A stretch of 13,421 nt of DNA from Lentisphaerota bacterium (GTDB lineage Bacteria; Verrucomicrobiota; Lentisphaeria; Oligosphaerales; Oligosphaeraceae). Position numbers and translations under genes: made by a program. Of the stretch, positions 5,226 to 13,421 are shown in pieces; position 1 is the first letter of the stretch, and every line of letters starts with the position of its first letter. The notes beneath the pieces are model-generated. The model saw nothing but the letters and a program-made list of their open reading frames with translations, was not told where the DNA came from and did no database searches. The stretch covers positions 1 to 13,421 of the forward strand of contig JAAZIZ010000339.1 of the NCBI GenBank assembly GCA_012800565.1, in the 5' to 3' direction.

Positions 5226-8200
5226 TTATGGCTGACAGGGAGGTGACTGCCAGCGCCAGGGGCCGGTGGGATGGCCGGCTGGATCGCTCAGGCGGGCATA
5301 AAATCCACAGCTGAGCGTATCGTCTTTCACATAAAACTTGAGAGTATTTTCTCCAGGGCGGAGGGTCAGCGGGATGGTGAAGCTGTCCCGCCGGGCAATG
5401 CGTTGTTTTTTCGGCCCGAAGACCTGTTTCCCATTGAGTTCGACACGCAGTTCGCGGTCAAATCCCAGGCGCAGCTGCACTTGAGTTTCTGCCGGGGCAG
5501 AAATACTGCATTCTGCCTCGATTTCGCAATGATCGATGCCACCATAGAAAGCATCCAGGTCGATATAGCCATCGTCAGCTTTATCAAGCCGGCGGATTTC
5601 CTGCTGTTGCGGCGTGGCTCCTGCATCAATCCGGCGCACGTTCCAAGAATTTAGTTGCGACAAACGCAGTTCGACTGCGAGCAGCGATCGTTGCACATAC
5701 CGCAAAACCCGCTTCTTGTCCGGGTCTTCTGAAACCGTCTTTTGCAGTTCCAGCAAGTCCTGACGCAAGGCGATATCGCTGCCGAATTCCCCGTGATACT
5801 TCTCAAGAATCTGCAAGTCTCCCCAGCCGGACTGGCCTTGCTGCGGATATAGTTTGAAGGCGCGCTGTTTGAATTCCAGAGCCAGTTCCCGGGTCAGCTG
5901 CTGCGGTTTCGCCTTGCGTGCCTGCTGATAGCGTTCATTCAGCAGTATAACCGCCCGGCCCGCCGCATAAGCGGAAAGCTTTGCCGCCTGCGGAAAATCT
6001 CCCCAGTGATGAATGGGTGGGCAGGGCAGTTCCTGGTTGATTGGCAGTGGCATGAGTTCCTCATCAGGGGGCCGCACAAAAGCCGCTTTTTCATATAAAT
6101 CCGTTGCTTCGGATTGATCTCCGTCGATGGGATGGGCTTTATACAAATAAAACAAAGGATGTTCCGGGAAACGCTCAAGCATGCGTTCGAGCAATTCATG
6201 CCGCGGAGGCACTCCCGCGGGGACCGGCTTGGAGCTGGAATACATTTTATCGGCGACGCGGAAATAATCGGCGGCGGCGGCAAAGGACGGGAATTGTTCA
6301 TCGCGCTGTTTCAGCTTCTGAAGAGCTTCTGCATTTTCCTCCAGCTGCAGGTGGCAGAGCGCCATCCGGCAAAGCAGGTCCGAGGAAGCGCCGCGCAACT
6401 CAATTGCTTGCCGGTAGAATTCGAGTGCCTGACGCAGCAGTCCCTGCTTGGCGCGTCCGCGACGGTATTTTTCGCCTTTGCCGGCCAGTATTGCCTGGGA
6501 GGAAAGAAGGTCTTTGCGGAAGTATTCCGCGAAGCGTTCTGCATCCGCTTTGGCATAAGCATTGCCGGCGGCGAGCAGCAAGTCGTAATCCTTCTCGAAG
6601 GCGCCTTCGGCCAGCAGGAATTCCATGGCAGCGCGGTCAAAACGTCCTGCTTCCGCATATTTCAGCGCATATTCGAGATGCTTCGGCGCCCGTTGCAGGC
6701 GTTCCGCCTCAAGTTGTTCGGCAGATATCGGACTTTCCTGTTTCCGGAACGGAATGTAGAGGAACTTCACCCAGCTGGTATTGCCGCTTTTGCCGGCACC
6801 GAAGAGTCCTCCTAACACCGACCAGTGCCAGTCCGAATTCGCATAGTCCGCGGATGCGTAGAACGGCATGATTTCCCGTTCCTTGAACCAGCTGCGTTCC
6901 CGGAAGCGGTACAGGCGGTACAGGATGCTGCGTTCCTCAAAGCCGTTGCTGTCGAGTTCGTAGTAGTTACTCAGTCCTCCGCCCAAGCCCCAGGCCTTCT
7001 TTTCCTGCCGGAACTGCTCGCGGTGATAGAGAAACCAGAATATGGACAGGCGTTTCGTCTCCGTCGTTTCATTGTCCTCAAAGACATAAAAGGGAAACAG
7101 CCAATTTTTGTGAATAATCTTGCCCTTGACCGGTGAGGACTGCCAAGTTTCCGACCGGTACAGCGGCAGCCAGTGCCAGGGCAGTGACAGCGAACGGCTG
7201 TTTTCGGCAAAAATTGAACCGTTGCGCCGATATGAAAACGGCGGCAATGTGCTCCAGCAGCGGAAATTCCCGCCAGGGTTGTCTGAATAGCTGAACAGAG
7301 GACAAATCCGCATTGAGGAAGCCTGCTGCTGTTGCTGCTTCTCATCCAGCCAGGTGCTGTTGCTGCGCTGATACAGCGATAACGCGTATGATTGCGTCTT
7401 TTCCTGATAACCATCGGCACGCTTTACCGTAGTAGTCTTGCCCAGAAGCCAGGGCAGATGCAGGGTCTCCCGGCGATCATAGTGCCGGTTGCAACCATCG
7501 GAAAAACTGTACAGCGGGAAGATTGTATGCGATTCGTTTTTAGCATCAAAGGAGCGGAACCAGAAAGGCAGAAGATGCTGCCAGAAGCAGTCATCCCGAT
7601 CCCATTTTGCCAACCATTCTTCGGGCAATTTACCAAGTTGCTCGGCTTCATGGCGCTGTTTGCGGCGCAGCGAGGCCTGCTTTTCCCGACGGTTATAAAG
7701 TCCGGCCACGGACAGAAAATCATTGCGATGCCGTTGCCGGTCAGAGAAATAGAATGGGGGCAGAAAATCCTGTTCTTTTTCCTGGCCACGATTGCGCCAG
7801 TACGGGAATGCCCACAGCTTATCTTCTTTGCGCAGCACGGATTCGCCCTCATTTTGCCGCAGCCAGGACTGGAAATACAGCGGCAGAACATAGCGGAAGC
7901 CCTGCTCGGCCTGGCTTTGCTCCAGCTGCTGAGTGCTTGTTCCTGCGCCGCCAAACAGCAGAAACCAGCTGTTGCCGCGGGCCTGCGGGCCGGTAAAAGC
8001 ACTGCTGTACCAGGGGAAAAGCCACAAAGACTGGCTGTCCAGGCGCACCACCCCCGCTGCCGTCTGTTCGCTCTCGCGACCGGAGCGATACAGCGGCCAG
8101 AATGCACGCCAGGTCTTGGTCTGAGTCAGCTCCTGCTGCCCTTTTTTCCGGCTTGTTCCCCACTGCGCCGGAAATACCCAGTTGGAGCGCAGCTCACCGG

Positions 8201-9203
8201 CAGAATTCTGGCGGTAATTCATCCACCAGGGCAGGAGCCAGAATTGCTCACTTTCAGCGGTACATTTCCGGTTGCCCGGGTGATAATCGCGTTTTTTCTG
8301 CTGCCAGTAGAAAGGCGGCAACAGGCGGCAGCTTTCGTCAAGCTGAAAATCCTCGGTGGAGAGCTGTTCCAGTTCGGCGCGGGTCTTCGGTGGGTTCTCG
8401 CTGGGCGCACGGCTTCTGCTTTTCTGCCAGCAGGGAAAGAGCCAGAAGATGTTTTCATGCCAAATCTCAATGCCGCGTTCTTTGTTTTTACCGGAGACAT
8501 CCATTCGGTTGGTGGCGTAGAACAGCGGCAGGAGCCCCTGCCATTGGTGCAGATATGCGCGTCGTCCTGAGGAGGCATCCTGCCCCCGGCTGCCCAGCCA
8601 GAAAGGAAACAGATAAAAGGAGGCATACCGGCCACTTTCGGCTGCATCTTTAACCGTTATATCCTGATGCTTGGCCGCCCGGAATACTGGAAACACGCCA
8701 TGAGAAAACTCTTTGCGATACTGGCTTTCGTCCCAGTGGGTCCAGAGCAGCGGGAACAGATAATGCGACTGCCCGTTCTTTCTCCAGGTGTTATGCTGCA
8801 GCAGCGCAAGATTCAGATGCAGGCGATTCGGACGCCACCAGCACATCCACAGCGGAAAACAGCTCAAATGCCCGCGGTTCCCGTCCGAAGCGCTCCATAA
8901 AAACGGAAAAATCCACAGGTCATGCAGGTCTTCACCCCAGCGAAAACCGGTCAGCGGCCAGAGAAAATACTGCTGACTGGGAAACTGGTCAGGATATTCA
9001 TTCTGAAAGCTCAGAATTTTGTGGACAGACTGCGTTTGTGTCGCGTATCGCGAATACAAGGGCCAGAAAATTTCCTGCCTGGTTTCGCCACTGGCTGCAT
9101 CAGTATTGCGATAATACAGCGGCCAGATGCGCACATCTTCAGCCAAAATGCAACCTGCCGCTAAACCCAGTACCGCCGTCAGCCAAACCTTAAGCGCTCG
9201 CAT
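5226..9203 (-). CDS. Giant exported protein with aromatic-proline (LFPFW/LPPFY) repeats, TPR-like region and C-terminal beta-sandwich
   Basis: A 1325-residue protein not assignable to a named family by eye. Residues 1-21 are a signal sequence; LAAGC ending at Cys18 could be a lipobox, but cleavage by signal peptidase I after LA21 is also possible. Residues about 26-820 hold some 30 or more short motifs of the form hydrophobic-hydrophobic-Pro-aromatic/Leu-aromatic (e.g. WPLYYR 27, LFPFW 199, LLPPFYW 294, LFPWYS 396, IFPLYSF 561, LFPFYVF 703), spaced mostly 17-35 residues, separated by polar charged loops. This suggests one strand or hairpin per repeat in a barrel, solenoid or propeller. Residues about 840-1040 are helical with TPR-like features. 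Residues about 1211-1306 resemble a jelly-roll binding domain (VELNGKQVF, then LRPGENTLKFYV). ATG 9203 is chosen over an in-frame TTG at 9215 because GAGG (9210-9213) lies 6 bases before it. Likely outer membrane or periplasmic; function unknown. Confidence 0.8.
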   Translation of the reverse strand: MRALKVWLTAVLGLAAGCILAEDVRIWPLYYRNTDAASGETRQEIFWPLYSRYATQTQSVHKILSFQNEYPDQFPSQQYFLWPLTGFRWGEDLHDLWIFPFLWSASDGNRGHLSCFPLWMCWWRPNRLHLNLALLQHNTWRKNGQSHYLFPLLWTHWDESQYRKEFSHGVFPVFRAAKHQDITVKDAAESGRYASFYLFPFWLGSRGQDASSGRRAYLHQWQGLLPLFYATNRMDVSGKNKERGIEIWHENIFWLFPCWQKSRSRAPSENPPKTRAELEQLSTEDFQLDESCRLLPPFYWQQKKRDYHPGNRKCTAESEQFWLLPWWMNYRQNSAGELRSNWVFPAQWGTSRKKGQQELTQTKTWRAFWPLYRSGRESEQTAAGVVRLDSQSLWLFPWYSSAFTGPQARGNSWFLLFGGAGTSTQQLEQSQAEQGFRYVLPLYFQSWLRQNEGESVLRKEDKLWAFPYWRNRGQEKEQDFLPPFYFSDRQRHRNDFLSVAGLYNRREKQASLRRKQRHEAEQLGKLPEEWLAKWDRDDCFWQHLLPFWFRSFDAKNESHTIFPLYSFSDGCNRHYDRRETLHLPWLLGKTTTVKRADGYQEKTQSYALSLYQRSNSTWLDEKQQQQQASSMRICPLFSYSDNPGGNFRCWSTLPPFSYRRNGSIFAENSRSLSLPWHWLPLYRSETWQSSPVKGKIIHKNWLFPFYVFEDNETTETKRLSIFWFLYHREQFRQEKKAWGLGGGLSNYYELDSNGFEERSILYRLYRFRERSWFKEREIMPFYASADYANSDWHWSVLGGLFGAGKSGNTSWVKFLYIPFRKQESPISAEQLEAERLQRAPKHLEYALKYAEAGRFDRAAMEFLLAEGAFEKDYDLLLAAGNAYAKADAERFAEYFRKDLLSSQAILAGKGEKYRRGRAKQGLLRQALEFYRQAIELRGASSDLLCRMALCHLQLEENAEALQKLKQRDEQFPSFAAAADYFRVADKMYSSSKPVPAGVPPRHELLERMLERFPEHPLFYLYKAHPIDGDQSEATDLYEKAAFVRPPDEELMPLPINQELPCPPIHHWGDFPQAAKLSAYAAGRAVILLNERYQQARKAKPQQLTRELALEFKQRAFKLYPQQGQSGWGDLQILEKYHGEFGSDIALRQDLLELQKTVSEDPDKKRVLRYVQRSLLAVELRLSQLNSWNVRRIDAGATPQQQEIRRLDKADDGYIDLDAFYGGIDHCEIEAECSISAPAETQVQLRLGFDRELRVELNGKQVFGPKKQRIARRDSFTIPLTLRPGENTLKFYVKDDTLSCGFYARLSDPAGHPTGPWRWQSPPCQP

Positions 9204-9249
9204 ATCAGACCTCAATTACTGATGAGTTTAGGCAAAACCGTCATGCGAG

Positions 9250-9278
9250 AATATATCAGCCGCAAATCATCTCTGCAA
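9250..9278 (-). promoter_or_regulatory. Candidate promoter of the giant repeat-protein gene
   Basis: TTGCAG (9273-9278), a 17-base spacer and TATATT (9250-9255, 5/6 match to the -10 consensus) predict a start near 9243 and a leader of about 40 bases carrying the GAGG site. Spacing is optimal, and the TTGCA-type -35 resembles those before tRNA-Arg and HTH copy 1. Confidence 0.45.
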
Positions 9279-9373
9279 GTAAATGCCCACGTCTTGGCGG
9301 AAAAGTCTGCAGCGGAGGCGGTCGTTCCGAAGATAAAAGCTGAGCAGTTCTCATCGGGCTGGAAAGTCAGCGG

Positions 9374-9444
9374 AATAAAAAATAACGGCGATGCCTGACG
9401 CCAGCTTCCAACAATGTGGCCTGCTCGTAACGTCAAGATCGCCG
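9374..9444 (-). terminator. Strong intrinsic terminator downstream of the efflux operon
   Basis: On the minus strand, CGGCGATCTTGACG (9431-9444) pairs with CGTCAGGCATCGCCG (9386-9400). This makes a 14-bp stem with one bulged C and one G-U pair, around a 30-base loop. It is followed directly by GTTATTTTTTATT (9374-9386). It lies about 115 bases past the stop of the outer-membrane channel gene and before the promoter of the repeat-protein gene, so it would separate the two transcripts. A smaller GGCG/CGCC stem is an alternative fold with the same U-run. Confidence 0.6.
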
Positions 9445-9453
9445 TATGCATCT

Positions 9454-9481
9454 AATGTAGCCCGGGAAATCCGGATGTCAA
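9454..9481 (-). promoter_or_regulatory. Consensus-like promoter in front of the 9374-9444 hairpin
   Basis: A perfect TTGACA (9476-9481) is followed after 16 bases by TACATT (9454-9459), giving a predicted start at about 9447, three bases before the hairpin's 5' arm. It lies inside the gap after the channel gene, with no open reading frame that it could sensibly serve before the terminator. See the finding on a possible small RNA. Confidence 0.4.
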
Positions 9482-9559
9482 GAAAAAAGGTGCAAGAAAT
9501 TGATGTTGGGATGTTAACAGTCCTGAATGCCCCGGCCGCAGAACAGTGCAGCAACCGTA

Positions 9560-10975
9560 TTACTCCGCCGGCTGGTCTGCTGCTGCACCGCCGCCGCCCA
9601 AAGCAGCATAGAGCTGCAGCTGGCTGCTGTGCTCGGCCAGGCGCAGGCTGATCAGCGCCTGCTGCGCCGCAAACAGCGAGCGTTGTGCATCCAGAACTCC
9701 GAGATAGCTGTCAACGCCTTTCTCAAAACGCAACTGCGCCAGGCGATAGGTCTCCGCCAGAGCCGATACCAGGGCTTCCTGGGCCTGGCGCTGATTGCCA
9801 ATCGTGCGGCACAGTGACAAGGCATCCGCAGTCTCACGGAAAGCATTCTGAATGGCTCTCTCGTATTGGGTCAGGGCCATCTCGCGCTGAACTTTGCTGG
9901 CCCGGTGCGCCGACCAGGTACGGGCGTCAAAAATGGGCATGGTGATCTGGGGTGTGAAGCTCCAGGTTCCATTCCCGGACTTGAACAGCCTGGACAGCTC
10001 GTCGCTGGCAGTGCCCAGGGCACCGGTCAGAGTAATGCGTGGGAAGAATGCCGCCCGGGCCACGCCGATGGTCGCCTGCGCGGCCAGAAGCTGGTGCTCA
10101 GCGGCAATGACATCGGGACGCAGCAGCAGCTGCTCTGAAGACAGGCCGGGACGCAAGGTCGCCGGCGCGGCCAGCCCGGACAGCTGTGCCGGCAGCAGCT
10201 GCGCCGGTGGCTCCTGTCCCAGCAGCAGCCGCAGGGCATTGCCGGCCTGCTCAGCCTGGCGCTGGTAACGGGCCACGTCAACCCGGGCAATCTCCAGCGG
10301 TGTCTGTGCCCGCCGGAAATCAAGTTCATTGACCAAACCTGTCTCGTACTGATGCTTGACCAAAGCGTAAGCCTCCTGCTGGGACTTAAGCGTGGATTCC
10401 GCCAGCTGCAGGGCTTCCCGTTCCGCAGCCAGAGACCAGTACCCTTGGGCTACCGTTGCCACAAGCATAATCTGCGCACTGCGCCGGGCTTGCTCAGTCG
10501 CCAAGTACTCCTGTATGGCCTGCTCGCTCAGACTGCGCAAGTAGCCGAAAAAATCCAGTTCCCAGGACAGCACGCTGAGATTGGCGCTGTAATGTTTGCT
10601 GGTGCGCGGCTGTCCCGGCGGAGTCAGATCAGCCGCACTGCGCTGCCGCCCGCCGCCGCCGACAGCGTACAGACTGGGGAACAACTCCTGACGCTGGATG
10701 TTGTACAGCGCCCGGGTCAGCTCCACCCGCTGCGCCGCCAGGCGGAAATCGCGGTTGTTTTCCAGGGCAATGTCGATCAAACGCTGCAGATTGGCATCGG
10801 TGATGACTTCGCGCCAAGGCAACTGGCTGATGTCAGGCGCAGCATCCTGGGCTGCCGGTTCCGCTTCTCCTGGCAGCAGTTGCGGCACCGGTGCCGCCGG
10901 GCGTTCATACTTGGGAATCATGGTGCAGCCGCAGAGGCATCCCAGGGTCAGCAAGGCTATGAAAACGATTCGCAT
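9560..10975 (-). CDS. RND efflux outer-membrane lipoprotein (OprM/NodT, TolC superfamily)
   Basis: 471 residues, the typical size of an OprM-type channel. A signal peptide ends in lipobox LCGC with Cys17 as the lipidation site, followed by the family's usual T-x-x-P-x-Y-x-R-P start. Two related halves (about 60-250 and 265-460) show the alternation of long alpha-helices and barrel strands of TolC-fold channels, including conserved segments such as LRPDV..AE..L.AA...IG.A.A.FFP and F..G..SYL.VLDAQRSL. It forms the trimeric outer-membrane duct through which the inner-membrane pump expels drugs or metabolites. The ATG at 10975 shares one base with the pump's stop (TAATG) and AGGAGG lies inside the pump's last codons, so the two are translationally coupled. 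The export substrate cannot be told. Confidence 0.95.
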   Translation of the reverse strand: MRIVFIALLTLGCLCGCTMIPKYERPAAPVPQLLPGEAEPAAQDAAPDISQLPWREVITDANLQRLIDIALENNRDFRLAAQRVELTRALYNIQRQELFPSLYAVGGGGRQRSAADLTPPGQPRTSKHYSANLSVLSWELDFFGYLRSLSEQAIQEYLATEQARRSAQIMLVATVAQGYWSLAAEREALQLAESTLKSQQEAYALVKHQYETGLVNELDFRRAQTPLEIARVDVARYQRQAEQAGNALRLLLGQEPPAQLLPAQLSGLAAPATLRPGLSSEQLLLRPDVIAAEHQLLAAQATIGVARAAFFPRITLTGALGTASDELSRLFKSGNGTWSFTPQITMPIFDARTWSAHRASKVQREMALTQYERAIQNAFRETADALSLCRTIGNQRQAQEALVSALAETYRLAQLRFEKGVDSYLGVLDAQRSLFAAQQALISLRLAEHSSQLQLYAALGGGGAAADQPAE

Positions 10976-13421
10976 TATTTTACTCCTCCTTTCAAAGCCG
11001 CCGCAGCAGCCCGCCTGCGTTCTCCGCCGAAGAATTTATCCACCATCATATAAAACAGCGGTGCAAAGATCACGACCAGCAGCGTTCCGGAGACCATTCC
11101 CCCGAAGACGACCGTGCCGATGGCATTCATCGCACCGGCACCAGCACCGGTGCTGAGCGCCATCGGAAACACTGACAGACCGGTAGTCAGCGAGGTCATC
11201 ATAATGGGCCGCAGCCGCAGGCGCACTGCTGTAAGACAAGATTCCAGCATCCCGATACCTTGATCAACTCCACCCATTGCGAACTGCACAATCAAAATCG
11301 CATTTTTGGTCGATAGCCCCAGGGTATTCAGCAGCCCGATCTGGAAATAGACGTCGCTGGGCAGGCCGCGGCTCATTGAGGCGATAAAACCGCCGATCAC
11401 CCCCAGCGGCAAAGTCAGCAGCACAGCAAAGGGAATGTCCCATTTACCGTAGAGGGCAGCCAAAAACAGGAAGACGATGATAATTGAGAAAGTGTACAGC
11501 AACCATGTCTGGCTGGTGCCCTGCTTCTCCTGATAGGAAAGCCCGGTCCACTCACACCCATAACCCTGGGGCAACTTCGCCGTCAACTCTTCCATGATCT
11601 TCATTGCATCACCGGAACTGTAACCCTTTGCCGGCTGGCCCCAGATATTGATTGAGGGAAAAGCATTAAAACGCTCAAGTCTCGGCGAGCCACTTGACCA
11701 GCGCTCACTGGCAAAGGCCGAATAAGGCACCATCTTGCCTTGGCGGTTGCGGACATAGAGACGCTGCAAATCCTCAGGCAGCATCCGGTATGGCGCATCT
11801 GCCTGCATATATACCCGTTTGATCCGCCCATTCTGAATGTAGTCGTTGACATAAGCGCTGCCGAAAGCTGCCGAAATCGTTGCATGAATCGAACTGATTG
11901 ACACACCCAGCGCACCCGCCTTGTCCCAGTCGATATCGACCCGGTATTCCGGCACATCCTCCATACCGTTGGGGCGGACGTTCATCAGGCGTTTATCCTG
12001 CATGGCCATGCCCAGCAGCTGATTGCGGGCATTTAACAATGCCTCGTGTCCGGAACCGCTGCGGTCCACCAGCTGGAAGTCAAAACCCTGAGCGGTGCCC
12101 AGCTCAGCAATCGCCGGCGGCGGGAAGGCAAAAATCATGGCATTGTGGTATTTTTGGGCAAAATGTGCCGTAGCCCTGTTCGCCACCACATCCGCTTTCA
12201 GCTTCGCATTCCGGCGCTGTTCCCATTCCCTCAGTTTGACGAAGACGATACCGTTATTCTGTGCCCGCCCGGAAAATCCGATGCCGACGACAGTCGCACA
12301 AGATTCCACCGCATCAGCTTCCTGCTGCAGGAAATATTCCCGAACCTTGGCCAGCATTTCCTCGGTCTGTTCCAGGGTCGCGCTGGTCTGCAGGGATACC
12401 TGGGTCAGCAGCATCCCCTGGTCTTCATCCGGCAGATAACTCGTTGAGATATTGCGGGAAAGAATGAGTAATCCGCCGACAATCAGCAGATACACCAGGA
12501 CAAAGCGAGCTTTGCGGGCCAAGCCATGACCAACCAGGGCGACCAGCCAGTTCCGGAACCGGTCGAATTTATCATCGAACCAGCGGAAAAAGGCGCTTAG
12601 AGGCTTGAAACCGCCCTCGGCAGTCCGACGGTCTTTTGGCGGTTTCAGGATGCTGGCACACAGAACCGGCGTGAGTATCAGAGCCACAGTCACCGAGAAT
12701 GCCATGGAGGTCACGATAGTCATTGAGAATTGCCGGTAGATTATACCCGTCGAACCGCTGAAGAAAGCCATCGGACCGAACAGGGCCGATAGCACCAGGG
12801 CAAAACCGATCAGTGCACTGGTTACTTGCCCTACCGATTTTCTGGTGGCCTCAAGGGGTGACAGCCCCTCGTCGCTCATCAGACGCTCAACGTTCTCGAC
12901 CACCACAATCGTGTCATCAACCAGCAGGCCGATGGCAATCACCATCGCGAACATGGTCAGCATATTGATCGAAAAGCCAAAGATGTTCAAGGCGGCACAG
13001 GTTCCCAGAAGAACTACCGGCACCGCAATAGTCGGAATCAGGGTGGCGCGTATATTGCCCATGAACAGCCACATGACCAGAAAAACCAGCAGGATGGCCT
13101 GGAACAAAGACTTGACCGCTTCCTTGATCGCTACCACCACAAAAGGCGTCGTGTCATAAGGATAGACGACGCTCAGACCTGCCGGAAAATGCTGGCTGAG
13201 TTCTTTCATTTTGGTTTTGATGGCATTCGCCGTGGTCAGGGCATTAGCACCAGGTGTCTGCCGGATGGCCAGCAGAGCCGCCGGTTTGCCATTGTAAAGA
13301 GAATTGATATCACTGATAAAGGTACCCAGTCCTGTGCGTCCTACATCTTTCACCCGGACAACTGCACCGTCCGGCGCCATGCGCACCGGGATATTGGCAA
13401 AATCCTCCGGCGTTTTCAGCA
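10975..13421 (-). CDS. RND multidrug efflux pump, AcrB/MexB (HAE1) type, 5' end outside the window
   Basis: 814 codons of an inner-membrane proton-driven exporter; about 230 N-terminal residues expected for a protein of about 1040 residues lie beyond 13421. The frame stays open to the edge and the first visible residues (LKTPEDF.NIPV, then VRVKDVGR.GLG) match the periplasmic porter part of AcrB near residue 245. The proton-relay residues are intact: the Asp-Asp pair in TM4 (GLLVDD..VVVENVE, bases 12913-12918) and the TM10 lysine (LSTKNAIL..QFA, bases 11305-11307). Multiple hydrophobic membrane segments occur in two blocks separated by the second periplasmic loop, as in the family. The stop overlaps the start of the channel gene by one base. 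A membrane-fusion (AcrA-like) gene is expected upstream. No frameshift or lost key residue is seen. Confidence 0.96.
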   Translation of the reverse strand, partial: LKTPEDFANIPVRMAPDGAVVRVKDVGRTGLGTFISDINSLYNGKPAALLAIRQTPGANALTTANAIKTKMKELSQHFPAGLSVVYPYDTTPFVVVAIKEAVKSLFQAILLVFLVMWLFMGNIRATLIPTIAVPVVLLGTCAALNIFGFSINMLTMFAMVIAIGLLVDDTIVVVENVERLMSDEGLSPLEATRKSVGQVTSALIGFALVLSALFGPMAFFSGSTGIIYRQFSMTIVTSMAFSVTVALILTPVLCASILKPPKDRRTAEGGFKPLSAFFRWFDDKFDRFRNWLVALVGHGLARKARFVLVYLLIVGGLLILSRNISTSYLPDEDQGMLLTQVSLQTSATLEQTEEMLAKVREYFLQQEADAVESCATVVGIGFSGRAQNNGIVFVKLREWEQRRNAKLKADVVANRATAHFAQKYHNAMIFAFPPPAIAELGTAQGFDFQLVDRSGSGHEALLNARNQLLGMAMQDKRLMNVRPNGMEDVPEYRVDIDWDKAGALGVSISSIHATISAAFGSAYVNDYIQNGRIKRVYMQADAPYRMLPEDLQRLYVRNRQGKMVPYSAFASERWSSGSPRLERFNAFPSINIWGQPAKGYSSGDAMKIMEELTAKLPQGYGCEWTGLSYQEKQGTSQTWLLYTFSIIIVFLFLAALYGKWDIPFAVLLTLPLGVIGGFIASMSRGLPSDVYFQIGLLNTLGLSTKNAILIVQFAMGGVDQGIGMLESCLTAVRLRLRPIMMTSLTTGLSVFPMALSTGAGAGAMNAIGTVVFGGMVSGTLLVVIFAPLFYMMVDKFFGGERRRAAAAALKGGVK

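Larger units (their letters stand above)
9204..9559. other. Intergenic region (356 bases, no supported gene)
   Basis: Between the channel gene stop and the repeat-protein start, both on the minus strand. It contains the consensus-like promoter (9454-9481), the long hairpin with U-run (9374-9444), and the candidate promoter of the repeat-protein gene (9250-9278). Short open frames on both strands lack ribosome-binding sites and recognisable composition. Confidence 0.6.

Noticed and set aside
7321..7343. CAG/CAA run coding five to six glutamines in the repeat protein
   Set aside because: Short and inside a polar linker between repeats; no sign that it is an expanded or regulatory repeat.
7392..8570. 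Long plus-strand open frame (392 codons) antisense to the giant repeat gene, with other overlapping antisense frames at 6104-6871
   Set aside because: No ribosome-binding site, no domain-like composition, and it lies opposite a gene with signal peptide, RBS and clear repeats. Long antisense frames are common opposite GC-rich genes.
9212..9451. 79-codon minus-strand frame starting near the consensus-like promoter
   Set aside because: Its ATG would lie before or at the predicted transcript start and inside the terminator stem; there is no RBS and the translation looks random.

Overview
The window reads as a chromosomal segment of a Gram-negative bacterium. It encodes a lipoprotein-type outer-membrane efflux channel and an RND pump, and genes have clear AAGGA/AGGAGG ribosome-binding sites. 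The mix of a cytoplasmic acetyl-xylan-esterase-like hydrolase, a very large exported protein built of aromatic-proline repeats, and multi-copy small HTH proteins with a C-terminal helical region makes me favour the Lentisphaerota/Victivallales (PVC group). That assignment is an inference from gene style only; no marker gene is present.

Layout, left to right. 1-156: a minus-strand tRNA-Arg(ACG) / tRNA-Phe(GAA) pair; tRNA-Phe is cut by the window edge. 420-1628: two tandem minus-strand paralogues of a small HTH protein, about 53% identical by hand count and gap-free over 140 residues. Each has a matching upstream DNA block at nearly the same distance from its start codon. 1629-2005: a divergent regulatory region rich in inverted repeats, between the second HTH gene and the plus-strand operon. 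2006-5170: a tight three-gene operon encoding an alpha/beta hydrolase, a zinc phospholipase C/P1-nuclease-like protein and a short-chain dehydrogenase, ended by a hairpin. 5226-9203: a convergent minus-strand gene for a 1325-residue exported protein. It has about 30 or more LFPFW/LPPFY-type repeats, then a helical TPR-like region, then a C-terminal beta-sandwich. 9204-9559: a non-coding stretch with a strong terminator hairpin and a consensus-like promoter placed just in front of it, a possible small RNA. 9560-13421: the end of an RND efflux operon, with the AcrB/MexB-type pump (5' end outside the window) overlapping an OprM/NodT-type outer-membrane lipoprotein by one base.

How parts may work together. 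The pump and channel form two of the three parts of a tripartite exporter; the periplasmic adaptor is expected upstream, beyond 13421. The hydrolase, PLC-like and SDR proteins all lack signal peptides and are probably co-translated, suggesting a cytosolic pathway that cleaves an ester or phosphoester substrate and then oxidises or reduces an alcohol/carbonyl. The substrate cannot be told from sequence. The HTH pair could be autoregulatory, and the second copy could control the divergent operon.

The least explained elements are the giant repeat protein, the duplicated HTH-plus-upstream-block cassette, and the promoter-hairpin unit at 9374-9481.
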